DNA of 64,000 nucleotides from Chloroflexota bacterium (GTDB lineage: Bacteria; Chloroflexota; Dehalococcoidia; Bin125): positions 228,755-292,754 of the forward strand of contig JAPPFB010000012.1 of the NCBI GenBank assembly GCA_028875225.1. The letters run 5' to 3'. Below the pieces are notes generated by a model. That model searched no databases, was not told the DNA's origin, and saw nothing but the letters and a program-made list of their open reading frames with translations. Numbering within the stretch: position 1 is the stretch's first letter; each line of letters opens with the position of its first letter. A program made the translations under genes and the position numbers. Below are positions 28,616 to 37,302 of the stretch, in pieces.

Positions 28616-29824
28616 ATGACTGCCCGTCTCGTCCTCAACTGGCTCAACGAGTCGGTGATTGGCATCGAGATCTGGCAGTTCATCGGTCTCGGCGTGATGG
28701 CGCTGATCATCGTCGTCGCGCGATTCGCCATAATCTTCGCGCTCAACCAGGCCATCAGGCGACGCACCGCGCCCGAGCGGCACGAGTTCTGGCAGTTCGA
28801 GCTCAAGCGCATGCAGCGCCCGCTGCTACTGTTGCTGGGCGCCATCACCCTGGCCATCGGCTTTCCCGTTCTCGACTTCGACTCCGACGTCGAACACGTC
28901 GTCGAAATCTTCGCCAACTTCGCCTCGACCTTTGCCGGAGTGCTGGTTGGCTTCAGACTGGTCGATGCAGCAGCCGACTACTGGCAAGAGATTGCCAACG
29001 AGACCGACTCCAAGCTCGACGATCAACTGGTCCCCCTGGCCCGCACGGCCGGCAAGATCTTCGTCGGCGCGATCGGCGCGGTCTTCATCCTGCAAAACCT
29101 CGACGTCAACATCACCTCGCTGATCGCCGGTCTCGGCCTGGGGGGCCTGGCCGTCGCTCTCGCCGCGCAAGACACCCTCAAGAACCTCCTCGGCGGCGCC
29201 ACGATCCTCGCCGACAAACCGTTCCAGGTTGGAGACTGGGTGATCCTCGACGACATCGAAGGAACCGTCGAACAGGTCGGCTTCCGCTCCACCCGCATCC
29301 GCACCTTCGCCGATTCCCTGATCACCGTCCCCAACGCGCGCATGACCGACACCGCGGTCAACAACATGGGACAGCGCACCTGGCGTCGCTACTACACGAC
29401 CGTCGGCATCGCCTACCACACCGACCCCGACCGCATCCAGGCCTTCGTCGAGGGCATCCGCGCAATCGTGCGCTCCAACGCGAACATGCGACACGACTAC
29501 TACATCGTCGAGCTGCACAGCTTCGGCTCGTCCTCGCTCAACATCATGGTTTACACCTTCATCGGCGCCTCCAATTGGAACGAAGAGCTGCGCACGCGCC
29601 ACGTCTTCAACCTCGACATCATTCGCCTCGCCAGTGAGCTCCAGGTCGAATTCGCCTTCCCGACGCAAACCCTCCACCTGGCCAGCCGTGTCGACGGCGC
29701 GCAGGAGATTCCCGCGCCGCGAGAACGAAGCGACCTCGCCCGGACCGTCGACGACTTCGCCCCCGACGGCGAGGCCGGCCAGCGCTCCGACGATCCGATC
29801 ACGAAGGGCTACGACAACGGCTAG
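28616..29824 (+). CDS. MscS-family mechanosensitive channel
   Basis: Osmotic safety-valve channel of 402 residues. N-terminal membrane helices lie at about 20-42, 62-78 and 95-118. The pore helix and the start of the beta domain follow in GLGLGGLAVALAAQDTLKNLLGG (about 174-196), with the MscS signature FQVGDWVILDDIEGTVEQVGFRSTRIRT after that. The C-terminal alpha/beta vestibule ends in an Asp-rich tail. Starts at ATG 28616 with a weak ribosome site. Confidence 0.94.
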   Translation: MTARLVLNWLNESVIGIEIWQFIGLGVMALIIVVARFAIIFALNQAIRRRTAPERHEFWQFELKRMQRPLLLLLGAITLAIGFPVLDFDSDVEHVVEIFANFASTFAGVLVGFRLVDAAADYWQEIANETDSKLDDQLVPLARTAGKIFVGAIGAVFILQNLDVNITSLIAGLGLGGLAVALAAQDTLKNLLGGATILADKPFQVGDWVILDDIEGTVEQVGFRSTRIRTFADSLITVPNARMTDTAVNNMGQRTWRRYYTTVGIAYHTDPDRIQAFVEGIRAIVRSNANMRHDYYIVELHSFGSSSLNIMVYTFIGASNWNEELRTRHVFNLDIIRLASELQVEFAFPTQTLHLASRVDGAQEIPAPRERSDLARTVDDFAPDGEAGQRSDDPITKGYDNG

Positions 29825-29898
29825 CGTGGCGCTCAGATAACGAACGGAGCGCCACCACGGGCATCAAGATCTACGGACTCCAACTCGGAACCTTCCCC

Positions 29899-30699
29899 AT
29901 GCCGATGGCAGCGCTCTTCGATCCGTCGCTCGGACGTGAACCGCAGCGCTTCGAAGGGGACGTCGTCGACGGCATGTACCAATGCCCCGCCCTCTCCTAC
30001 GTGATCGACCATCCCGACGCCGGCCTGATCCTCTTCGAGACCGGCATCGCTCCCACCTGGGCCTCCGAGTGGCTGCCCGAATGGCTGCAGATGCTCAACC
30101 TCGACGCGATCACGCCTGAAGTCTGCCTCGAAGCCGTCCTCCAACAGCGCAACCTCGGACCCGAGGACTTCTCCCACGTCATCCAGGGACACCTGCACGC
30201 CGACCACGCGGGCGGACTCAGGCTGTTCGAGGATGCCGGAGCCACCATCGTCGTCCACGAAGACGAGTGGCGCCACGTCGTCACCAACGTCGCCGACGCC
30301 GACGAGTTTTTCATCCGCGCCGACTGGAACTTCGTCTCCCGAGCCCCGCAGATGCTGATGTACGGCGACCAGGAGATCGCCCGAGACCTCTGGTGCATTT
30401 CGCTGCCCGGACACACTCCCGGCACGATGGGCATCCTCGCACGCCTCGACCAGACCGGCTGGGTCCTCCTCACTTCCGACGCCATGTTCTTCCACGACAC
30501 CCTCGGACCGCCGCCGGCCAACTCGCCCATCGACATGGACACCGAAGCCTGGAACACGTCAATCGCCAAGATCGCCGCGATCGCCGCCGACCGCGACGCC
30601 TTCCTGCTCCCCGGACACGACACCACCGGCGCCCAGTTCGTCGACGGCGTTTGCGGCGCGAAACAAATCGAGTTCGCTCCCGGCTCGGCGTACGAATAG
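29899..30699 (+). CDS. Metallo-beta-lactamase-fold hydrolase, N-acyl-homoserine-lactonase-like
   Basis: Cytoplasmic zinc hydrolase. The metal site is QGHLHADHAGG, with later ligands in LPGHTPG, SDAMFF and LLPGHD; overall order matches the AHL-lactonase (AiiA) group, so lactone opening is plausible but unproven. The reading frame upstream of ATG 29899 stays open and encodes IKIYGLQLGTF, the first strand of the fold, which suggests the true start is earlier at a non-standard codon (ACG 29857, seven bases after GGAG, or ATC 29863). Followed by an LLM oxidoreductase gene. Confidence 0.85.
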   Translation: MPMAALFDPSLGREPQRFEGDVVDGMYQCPALSYVIDHPDAGLILFETGIAPTWASEWLPEWLQMLNLDAITPEVCLEAVLQQRNLGPEDFSHVIQGHLHADHAGGLRLFEDAGATIVVHEDEWRHVVTNVADADEFFIRADWNFVSRAPQMLMYGDQEIARDLWCISLPGHTPGTMGILARLDQTGWVLLTSDAMFFHDTLGPPPANSPIDMDTEAWNTSIAKIAAIAADRDAFLLPGHDTTGAQFVDGVCGAKQIEFAPGSAYE

Positions 30700-30724
30700 G
30701 TCCGAGATTCCAGAAGGATTCCAG

Positions 30725-30743
30725 TCCCCGCTTCACGCGGGGA
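30725..30743. repeat. Dispersed palindrome TCCCCGC family, copy 2 (inverted)
   Basis: TCCCCGC and GCGGGGA flank loop TTCAC, the reverse complement of copy 1 at 375. With copy 3 at 30803 it makes an inverted pair about 60 bp apart in the gap between the lactonase-like and LLM genes. Confidence 0.7.
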
Positions 30744-30802
30744 CCCGCTCGGTCAGCGGCCGATATGGAGACAAGCAACATCAAACGGAGGCAAGGGGCT
30801 GA

Positions 30803-30821
30803 TCCCCGCGTGAAGCGGGGA
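30803..30821. repeat. Dispersed palindrome TCCCCGC family, copy 3
   Basis: Same stem and loop GTGAA as copy 1. Lies 57 bp upstream of the LLM oxidoreductase start. Copies 2 and 3 face opposite ways and could also pair with each other into one long hairpin. Confidence 0.7.
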
Positions 30822-30877
30822 GTGGGAGTATGCGTTTATGCTCGCTGGAGTCTTGTACTAATCACGGGAGCCCCAAC

Positions 30878-31852
30878 ATGCAGAACATGCGCATTGGCGT
30901 CCATATCGCCTTGCAGAACATCCAGATGATGAGTGCCCCGGCCCTGATCGACGGCATCGTCGCTGCCGACCGGGACGGACTCGACACCGCCTGGCTCACC
31001 GTCGGCGGACCCGCCCCCGACCCGTTCGCCGTTTTCGTCGGCGCCGCCCTCTCGGGCGCGGAGCGCATCACCTTTGGCACCTCGATCGTGCCCACCTACC
31101 CGCGCCACCCGATCTCCATGGTCCAGGGCGCAGCCTCCGTCGACCAGATGGCGCCGGGCCGGATGATTCTCGGGCTCGGACCGTCGCACAAGCCGGCGAT
31201 CGAAGGCACCTGGGGCATGCCCTTCCACAAGCCGCTCTCCCATCTGCGCGAATACGTCACCATCTGCCGCGCACTGCTCGAAGAGGGTGAAGTCAACCAC
31301 GAAGGCGAACTGATCACCGCCCGCGCCCAGCTCCCGGGCGGTCCGACCCAGGTGCAAACGATGATCTCCGCCCTCCGCGAAAAGGCCTGGTCCCTCTCCG
31401 GCGAGATCACCGCCGGCGGTATCTCCTGGATGTCGCCCCTGCCCTACATCCGCGATGTCGCCCTGCCCGCCCAGCAGGCCGGCGCCGACCTCGCCGGCCG
31501 CGACCGCCCACAGATGGTCGTCCACACGCCGATCATCCTCAGCGAGGACACCGAAGCCATCCACGCCGCCGCCCGACGCCAGTTCGGCTTCTACCAGCGC
31601 CTGCCCTACTACTCGCAGATGCTCCAGGACGCCGGCTACGACGAAGCCGCCGGCACAGACTTTACCGACCGCATGGCCGACGCCTTGATCATCTCCGGCT
31701 CAGAATCGGAAGTCGGTGACCGGGTCCGCACCATGCACGACGACTACGGGGTCGACGAACTCCTCGCCGCCATCGTCGTCCTCGTCGACGACGCCGAATC
31801 TCACATCACCCGAACCCGAGCCTTCCTCGGAGAACTCGCCCAGGCGGACTAG
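30878..31852 (+). CDS. LLM-class flavin-dependent oxidoreductase
   Basis: Luciferase-like TIM barrel of 324 residues. MRIGVHIALQNIQM, FGTSIVPTYPRHPISM and the substrate/phosphate region LGLGPSHKPAIEG follow the F420-dependent LLM layout. ATG 30878 is chosen over 30830 because GGGAG lies about eight bases upstream and the barrel begins there. Likely redox partner of the lactonase-like gene just upstream. Ends overlapping by 4 bp the convergent MFS gene. Confidence 0.9.
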   Translation: MQNMRIGVHIALQNIQMMSAPALIDGIVAADRDGLDTAWLTVGGPAPDPFAVFVGAALSGAERITFGTSIVPTYPRHPISMVQGAASVDQMAPGRMILGLGPSHKPAIEGTWGMPFHKPLSHLREYVTICRALLEEGEVNHEGELITARAQLPGGPTQVQTMISALREKAWSLSGEITAGGISWMSPLPYIRDVALPAQQAGADLAGRDRPQMVVHTPIILSEDTEAIHAAARRQFGFYQRLPYYSQMLQDAGYDEAAGTDFTDRMADALIISGSESEVGDRVRTMHDDYGVDELLAAIVVLVDDAESHITRTRAFLGELAQAD

Positions 31853-33195
31853 TCCAGCCGGGCAGTCTTTTGTGGTGCGGCAGCTTCGGCAAGGGACACT
31901 AGGGGATTCTGACGTTCCCGGACGTCAGGGTCCTCCGGCAGGCGCCGGAACTGTCTCCAGCGGCGCCAGAACCAGATCGCCAACAACAGCATCAGCGCCC
32001 CAAGTATCAGAATCGCCACACGCCCCTCAAACCTGTGATACACGTAGACCCTGATGAAGCCGGAGCCGAAGTTCAGCATACTTGTGCACAGGAGGAATAG
32101 AGCCGCCACCCGTCCAAAGTACCCAGAACGAGTCACAGACAACGCAAGAGCTATCGCACCCAACCCGACGACCGCTGCAGATCCCCCGAATGCAATGAAG
32201 ACTGCGATCAGCCAGCCCAAGTTCACACTGAACGCAACCAGCATCGCCGTCACACCTGACCCCACCGCCGCAGCTACAAACACCGTCCAGCGCCGGGAGC
32301 CGCTGATCACGAAGAACAGTCCAATCGTGGCCACCAGGGACGCCAGACCTCTAGCAATCATGGTCAATGCGTAGTTTGTCGATCCGATCTCATTCTCGAG
32401 CAATAGATGATCCAGAAATGCGGTCTGCAACAGGACGAGCAACACTCCCGCCGCAAAAGCATAGATCCAGAGTGACTTGAGTCGAGCATCTCGCCACATG
32501 AGGAACAGGGCATTCTTGAACATGACAAGCGATGAACGTTGGTCGATGCCTGTTGGATTTTGGTCTGGAACGAATCTGATCGATGCAGCACCCACCAGAT
32601 AAAGGGGAACAGCGATTGCCAGGTACCAGGTCGGTCCGCTCGAATCGCCCGGGAACAGCGCCACGGTCATACCGACGAGCAGTCCATGCGGCAGTGCAGT
32701 CAAACTCATCACCACCACTCCTCTACCGATCAAACGACGGGGCAAAAGATCGCCAAGCAGGCCGGGAACGACAGCGGTAGTGAATCCAGAGGCCATGCCA
32801 AACAGGGCGGCCACGATATAGAACCAGCCGGGTTCCATTCCGACGATCACTGCTAACAGCAAAGTAACAACCGTCATCGCAGCCATGAATAGAGCGGCGC
32901 TCCGAAACTGCCGCTTTTTCGAGCGCCGATCAGAGATGACACTGGCAATCATGTACCCAATAAGAATCCCCAGCCATCCAGCCAGCCCTATCAGGCCAAT
33001 GGTTGTCGAATCAAAGTCGATGGCGTCCCAGAACTCGGCTTGAGTCGACCATGTCAGACCGTATGCGCCGCTCAGCAGAAAGCTGGCGAACCATAGCGAA
33101 CGATATCCAGGTGTTCGCCACAATCCCGGAGTTGATGAGGGTTGTTCGGGCAACGGCGGTTGCCACGAAGTCGGCGCTTCAGTTGACTCGCTCAC
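31849..33195 (-). CDS. MFS transporter, last gene of the exporter array
   Basis: A 448-residue major-facilitator protein with about 12 helices, opening GLWRTPGYRSLWFASFLLSGAYGLTWSTQAEFW. It is the most divergent of the six in the array: it keeps GYFGRV where the others have EYFGRV, but lacks their shared C-terminal motif. Lower GC than its neighbours. GTG start at 33195 overlaps the preceding stop by 4 bp (GTGA); the longer open frame upstream is a shadow of that gene. Confidence 0.9.
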   Translation of the reverse strand: MSESTEAPTSWQPPLPEQPSSTPGLWRTPGYRSLWFASFLLSGAYGLTWSTQAEFWDAIDFDSTTIGLIGLAGWLGILIGYMIASVISDRRSKKRQFRSAALFMAAMTVVTLLLAVIVGMEPGWFYIVAALFGMASGFTTAVVPGLLGDLLPRRLIGRGVVVMSLTALPHGLLVGMTVALFPGDSSGPTWYLAIAVPLYLVGAASIRFVPDQNPTGIDQRSSLVMFKNALFLMWRDARLKSLWIYAFAAGVLLVLLQTAFLDHLLLENEIGSTNYALTMIARGLASLVATIGLFFVISGSRRWTVFVAAAVGSGVTAMLVAFSVNLGWLIAVFIAFGGSAAVVGLGAIALALSVTRSGYFGRVAALFLLCTSMLNFGSGFIRVYVYHRFEGRVAILILGALMLLLAIWFWRRWRQFRRLPEDPDVRERQNPLVSLAEAAAPQKTARLD

Positions 33196-34586
33196 CGAGG
33201 CTTTTGCCCCTCCATCAGCACCACCGGCGCCAGACGAGCCGCAAACAGCGGACTGATCGCCGGGCTCGGAGCGGTTCTCGGCTCGGACGGGACTGATCGA
33301 GGGTCCGGTTCCGGCGGTCGTTCGCCGCCGAAACCGGCGATCGAGTAGGCCGCCGTTCCTGGCTCCGGCGGAATTCGCCGCGTCCGCGCCCTCGACAATG
33401 CCATCAGGATCGTCCCCGCTACGACCACCAGGCCGACGATGTACAGCGTTTCCCGGCCGCCGATCGCGTCCGCCACGATCCCCCAGACCGGCGCCAGGAT
33501 GCCCTGCAACCCGAACGCCATGAACACCCAGCTGATCACCCGCCCGAAGTACTCGGGCCGCGTGTTGGTCATCATGATCGCCTGGTTCAGCAACATCACG
33601 GCCGATCGCGCCCCGCCGGCGATCGCCGAGACAATCAGCAGCACCGCGTAGACCGGCGACCAGGCAGTCAACCAGATCCCGCCGGCCAGCGCCAGCGCCG
33701 AGAGGAACAGCAGCGGCCAGGCCCAGCGTCCACCGACCATCCCGGCCAGCATGATGTTGATCGGCAACGCCGTCACCCCCCAGATCGTCCCGATGATCAG
33801 CGCCTCGCTCTCGGCCCGGCCGAACTCCTGGTCCAGCAAACCGGGGACCAGCGTCTGCAACGCGAAGCCGGTCACCACGATCAACGTCCAGAACAACCAC
33901 AGGCTGCGCAGTTGCGGACGACTGGTCAGATAGCGCAGTCCGGCCGCCATTTCATTGGCCATCGGCTTGCGTTCCTCGGGGGGCGTGGCCCGACCGCTGC
34001 CGCTGATCATCAGCGTCAGCGGGATCACGATCACGAACGGCACCGCCACGAGCATGTAGAGAATGCCCGAGTTCAGACCCATCGAGACCACCAGGATCGC
34101 GGCCAGGGCCGGCCCGATCACCGCCGCGATGTTGATCGACATGTTTTGCAGGGCCACCGCGTTCGGCAGCAGTCGCTGAGGCACGAGCTCCACGACCCAC
34201 GACTGACGCGCCGGACCCATCAACGAGAATGTCCCGCCCATCAGAAAGGTCGAGCCGAACAGCAACGGGATCGTGATGCTGTCGCTGACAATCAATATCC
34301 CGGTCACGACGATGATCGCGCAGGGAATGATCTGGCTGCCCAGCACCAGCGGTTTCTTCTTGTACCGGTCGGCGATCACGCCGCCAAACGGTCCCAGCAC
34401 CAGTTGGGCCACCATGCCCGCCTGCGCGAATCCCGACGCGGCGTAAGAGCCCGTGATCTCGTAGGCCACGATCGGCACCAGATAAAACGTGGTCATGAAG
34501 GCCGTCGTCGCCATCAACGACCCGATCCACAGCAGCCGGTAGTCCCGTACGGCGAGCGAGGCGAAGGTATCCCGAAGGCGATTCAT
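33192..34586 (-). CDS. MFS exporter paralogue A
   Basis: Membrane transporter of 464 residues (12 predicted helices) in the EntS/MFS_3 group. Opens MNRLRDTFASLAVRDYRLLW; motif A region FGGVIADRYKKKPLVLG; MGPARQSWVVELVP after helix 5; NTRPEYFGRV before helix 11. The Pro/Ser-rich cytoplasmic tail ends with FAARLAPVVLMEGQKPR, shared with paralogues B, D and E. Probably exports a hydrophobic or amphipathic compound. Ten bases after paralogue B, overlapping the next gene. Confidence 0.93.
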   Translation of the reverse strand: MNRLRDTFASLAVRDYRLLWIGSLMATTAFMTTFYLVPIVAYEITGSYAASGFAQAGMVAQLVLGPFGGVIADRYKKKPLVLGSQIIPCAIIVVTGILIVSDSITIPLLFGSTFLMGGTFSLMGPARQSWVVELVPQRLLPNAVALQNMSINIAAVIGPALAAILVVSMGLNSGILYMLVAVPFVIVIPLTLMISGSGRATPPEERKPMANEMAAGLRYLTSRPQLRSLWLFWTLIVVTGFALQTLVPGLLDQEFGRAESEALIIGTIWGVTALPINIMLAGMVGGRWAWPLLFLSALALAGGIWLTAWSPVYAVLLIVSAIAGGARSAVMLLNQAIMMTNTRPEYFGRVISWVFMAFGLQGILAPVWGIVADAIGGRETLYIVGLVVVAGTILMALSRARTRRIPPEPGTAAYSIAGFGGERPPEPDPRSVPSEPRTAPSPAISPLFAARLAPVVLMEGQKPR

Positions 34587-34596
34587 TAGCCTCAGG

Positions 34597-35976
34597 CTAA
34601 TCGCCGCCGGGAATAGCGACTCTCGGCTTCTGTCCCTCCATCAGCACAATCGGCGCAACCTGAGCGGCGAACAGCGGACTGTAGGCCGGACTGGGAGCGG
34701 TCCTGGGTGCAGGTTCCGGCGTCGCAGTCGCCACCGATGCCGCCGGTGTACCAACCTCCAGCGGCAGCCGCCGCGTCGCAATCCAGCCGAGGAACATCAA
34801 CGCCGTCGCCCCGACCACGATCACACCAACCAGAAACAACGTCTCCCGCCCGCCGATGATGTCGGCGATGATTCCCCAGCCCGGCGCGGTAATCGATTGC
34901 AATCCGAACGCCATCAACACATACGCCATCACCCGGCCGAAGTACTCGGGCTTCGTGTTCGACATCATGATCGCCTGATTGACGAGCATGACGCCCGAGC
35001 GCCCCGCTCCGGCCACCGCGCTCAGGATCAGCACCAGACCATACGTCGGTGCCCACGCCACCATCCACAGACCGACCGCCATCAGCACTGCCGTTGCCAG
35101 CAACAGCGGCCAGGCCAGCCGCCCGCCGACCAGTCCCGCCAGCGGCACATTGATCGCGAGCGCCGATATCCCGAAAATTGCATTGATCAGCACGGCTTCG
35201 TCGGATGACCGCGAGAACTCCTGGTCGAGAATGCCCGGCATCAGCGTCTGGATCGCGAAGCCGCAAATCACGATCACGAGCCAGAACACCCACAGAATCC
35301 GCAGGCGCGGATTCCGGCGCAGATAGTGGAAGCCGTCCGCCAGTTCGCGCCGTGGCGACCGCCGCTCAACGACCTTGGGCATCGTCCGAGGCAACATATG
35401 GTTGAGCGGAACCACGATCAGGAAGACCAGTGAAATCCCTAGGTACACGCCACCGGCATTCACATCGAATGCGACCACGGCCACCGAGGCCAACGTCGGC
35501 CCCAGCACCTGGGCGATGTTGATCCCCATCTGCTGCAACGCCACCGCGTTCGGCACCAGCCGACCCGGCACCAGCTCCGCCACCCACGACTGGCGCGCCG
35601 GCCCCGTCAGGGCGAAGGTCGCCCCGCTGAGCAACGTCGAGGCAAAGAGCAATGGAATCGTGATCAGATCGGCGGCAATCAGCACGCCGGTCCCGGCAAT
35701 CACGAACAACGTGGAGTACTGACCGATCAGCACAATCGGCTTCTTCGGGAACCGATCCGCCACCACCCCGCCCAGCGGCGTCAGGAACAGCATCCCGACG
35801 CCGTTGCCCATCGCCGCAAACCCCGAGGCCGCGTACGAGCCGGTCAGCTGGTACGCCACGATCGGCACCAGCACGAACGTCGTCATGAACGCCGTCGTCG
35901 CCAGCGTCGAGGCGATCCACTGCCGCCGGAAGTTCGGAACCGCAAGCGCCGCAAAGGTGACGCTGAGTCTGTTCAT
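34597..35976 (-). CDS. MFS exporter paralogue B
   Basis: Membrane transporter of 459 residues, close to paralogue A throughout: MNRLSVTFAALAVPNFRRQW, GGVVADRFPKKPIVL, LTGPARQSWVAELVPGRLVPNAVALQQM, NTKPEYFGRV. The tail has both array motifs, RRLPLEVGTPAA and FAAQVAPIVLMEGQKPR, followed by eight extra residues. Preceded by paralogue C (32-bp gap). Confidence 0.93.
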   Translation of the reverse strand: MNRLSVTFAALAVPNFRRQWIASTLATTAFMTTFVLVPIVAYQLTGSYAASGFAAMGNGVGMLFLTPLGGVVADRFPKKPIVLIGQYSTLFVIAGTGVLIAADLITIPLLFASTLLSGATFALTGPARQSWVAELVPGRLVPNAVALQQMGINIAQVLGPTLASVAVVAFDVNAGGVYLGISLVFLIVVPLNHMLPRTMPKVVERRSPRRELADGFHYLRRNPRLRILWVFWLVIVICGFAIQTLMPGILDQEFSRSSDEAVLINAIFGISALAINVPLAGLVGGRLAWPLLLATAVLMAVGLWMVAWAPTYGLVLILSAVAGAGRSGVMLVNQAIMMSNTKPEYFGRVMAYVLMAFGLQSITAPGWGIIADIIGGRETLFLVGVIVVGATALMFLGWIATRRLPLEVGTPAASVATATPEPAPRTAPSPAYSPLFAAQVAPIVLMEGQKPRVAIPGGD

Positions 35977-36008
35977 CTGTTGCTCGTCCAGCCCATCCGC
36001 AACGCAGC

Positions 36009-37283
36009 TTATTCGTCGCCGTCACCCGCGGGCGCCTCGGTCGCAGCCGCCGGCGTGCCCGCTTCGAGCGGCAAACGCTCGATCCGGCGCCACGCGGGCA
36101 ACATCAGAACGGCCGCGCCTACCACGATCGCGCCGACCAGCAGCAACGTCTCCCGCCCGCCGATCGCATCCGCAATCAACCCCCAGACCGGGGCGATCAC
36201 CGACTGCAGGGCAAACATGATGAGGATGAAGGACGTCACCCGTCCGAAGTACTCGGGCCGGGTGTGGGACATCATGATCGACTGATCAATCAATAGCGCC
36301 GCCGAGCGCCCCGCGCCCGCCAGGGCGCTGAACACCAGCAACAACCAGAACACCGGCGACCAGGCGACCAGCCAGAGGCCAACACCCATCAACACTGCCG
36401 CGCCAATCAGCAGGAGCCAGGCATGACGTCCGCCGACCAGCCCGGCCAGCGGCAGATTGATCGAGAGCGCCGCCACGCCCAGCACCGCATTGACCAGCAC
36501 CGCCTCATCCGCCGAGCGCGAAAACTCGCGAAACAGAATGCCCGGAATCAGGATCTGGATCGCGAAGCCGCAAATCACGATGACCAGCAGAAACAACAGC
36601 AGCGCCCGAATCCGCGGATTGCCCTTGGCGTACCGGAATCCGTCCTGCAGATCGCGCAGCGGAGTCCGCCGCGTTGCGGAACCCGGCGGCGTCCTCGGCA
36701 ACATCAGCGTCAGCGGGATCACTACGACGAACAGCAGCGCCACGCCGAGGTAAATCGACCCCGCGTCCACCCCGAACGCCAGCACCGCAATCGATGCCAC
36801 GGTTGGCCCCAGCACCTGGGCGATGTTCACGCCCATCTGCTGCAGTGCAATCGCGTTGGGCACCAGTTCCCCGGGCACCAGCTCCGCCACCCACGACTGC
36901 CGCGCCGGACCAGTCAGCGCGAAGGCGGAACCGCCGATCAGGGTCGACACGAACAGCAATGGAACAGTGATCAGGTCGGTGACAATCAGAATTCCCGAAC
37001 CGGCGATCACCAGACCCTCGGCGATATGGCTGATCAGCACCGTCGGCTTCTTCGAGAACCGATCCGCGATCACACCGCCATACGACGTCAGAATCAGTGT
37101 GCCGACGCCATTTCCCATCGCCGCCAGACCCGACGCGACATACGATTCCGAGAGCTCGAACGCGATGATCGGAACCAGCACGAACCGGGTCATGAACGCG
37201 GTCGTGCCCAGCGTGGACGCCACCCACTGCAAGCGAAAGTTGCGAACCGCCAGCGCCGCAAAGTTGGCGCGAAGCCGTCTCAT
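36009..37283 (-). CDS. MFS exporter paralogue C (short tail)
   Basis: Membrane transporter of 424 residues: MRRLRANFAALAVRNFRLQW, GGVIADRFSKKPTVL, LTGPARQSWVAELVPGELVPNAIALQQM, HTRPEYFGRV. It keeps the first tail motif (RLPLEAGTPAA) but stops soon after in an acidic GDGDE end, so it lacks the FAAQ-APVVLM motif of A, B, D and E. Closest to paralogue B by eye. Confidence 0.93.
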   Translation of the reverse strand: MRRLRANFAALAVRNFRLQWVASTLGTTAFMTRFVLVPIIAFELSESYVASGLAAMGNGVGTLILTSYGGVIADRFSKKPTVLISHIAEGLVIAGSGILIVTDLITVPLLFVSTLIGGSAFALTGPARQSWVAELVPGELVPNAIALQQMGVNIAQVLGPTVASIAVLAFGVDAGSIYLGVALLFVVVIPLTLMLPRTPPGSATRRTPLRDLQDGFRYAKGNPRIRALLLFLLVIVICGFAIQILIPGILFREFSRSADEAVLVNAVLGVAALSINLPLAGLVGGRHAWLLLIGAAVLMGVGLWLVAWSPVFWLLLVFSALAGAGRSAALLIDQSIMMSHTRPEYFGRVTSFILIMFALQSVIAPVWGLIADAIGGRETLLLVGAIVVGAAVLMLPAWRRIERLPLEAGTPAAATEAPAGDGDE

Positions 37284-37302
37284 GGCTCGAGACTACGCGC
37301 TC

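Noticed and set aside
33196-33900. N-terminal extension of the last MFS gene
   Set aside because: Overlaps MFS paralogue A in another frame; the GTG at 33195 gives a normal MFS protein and a 4-bp overlap.
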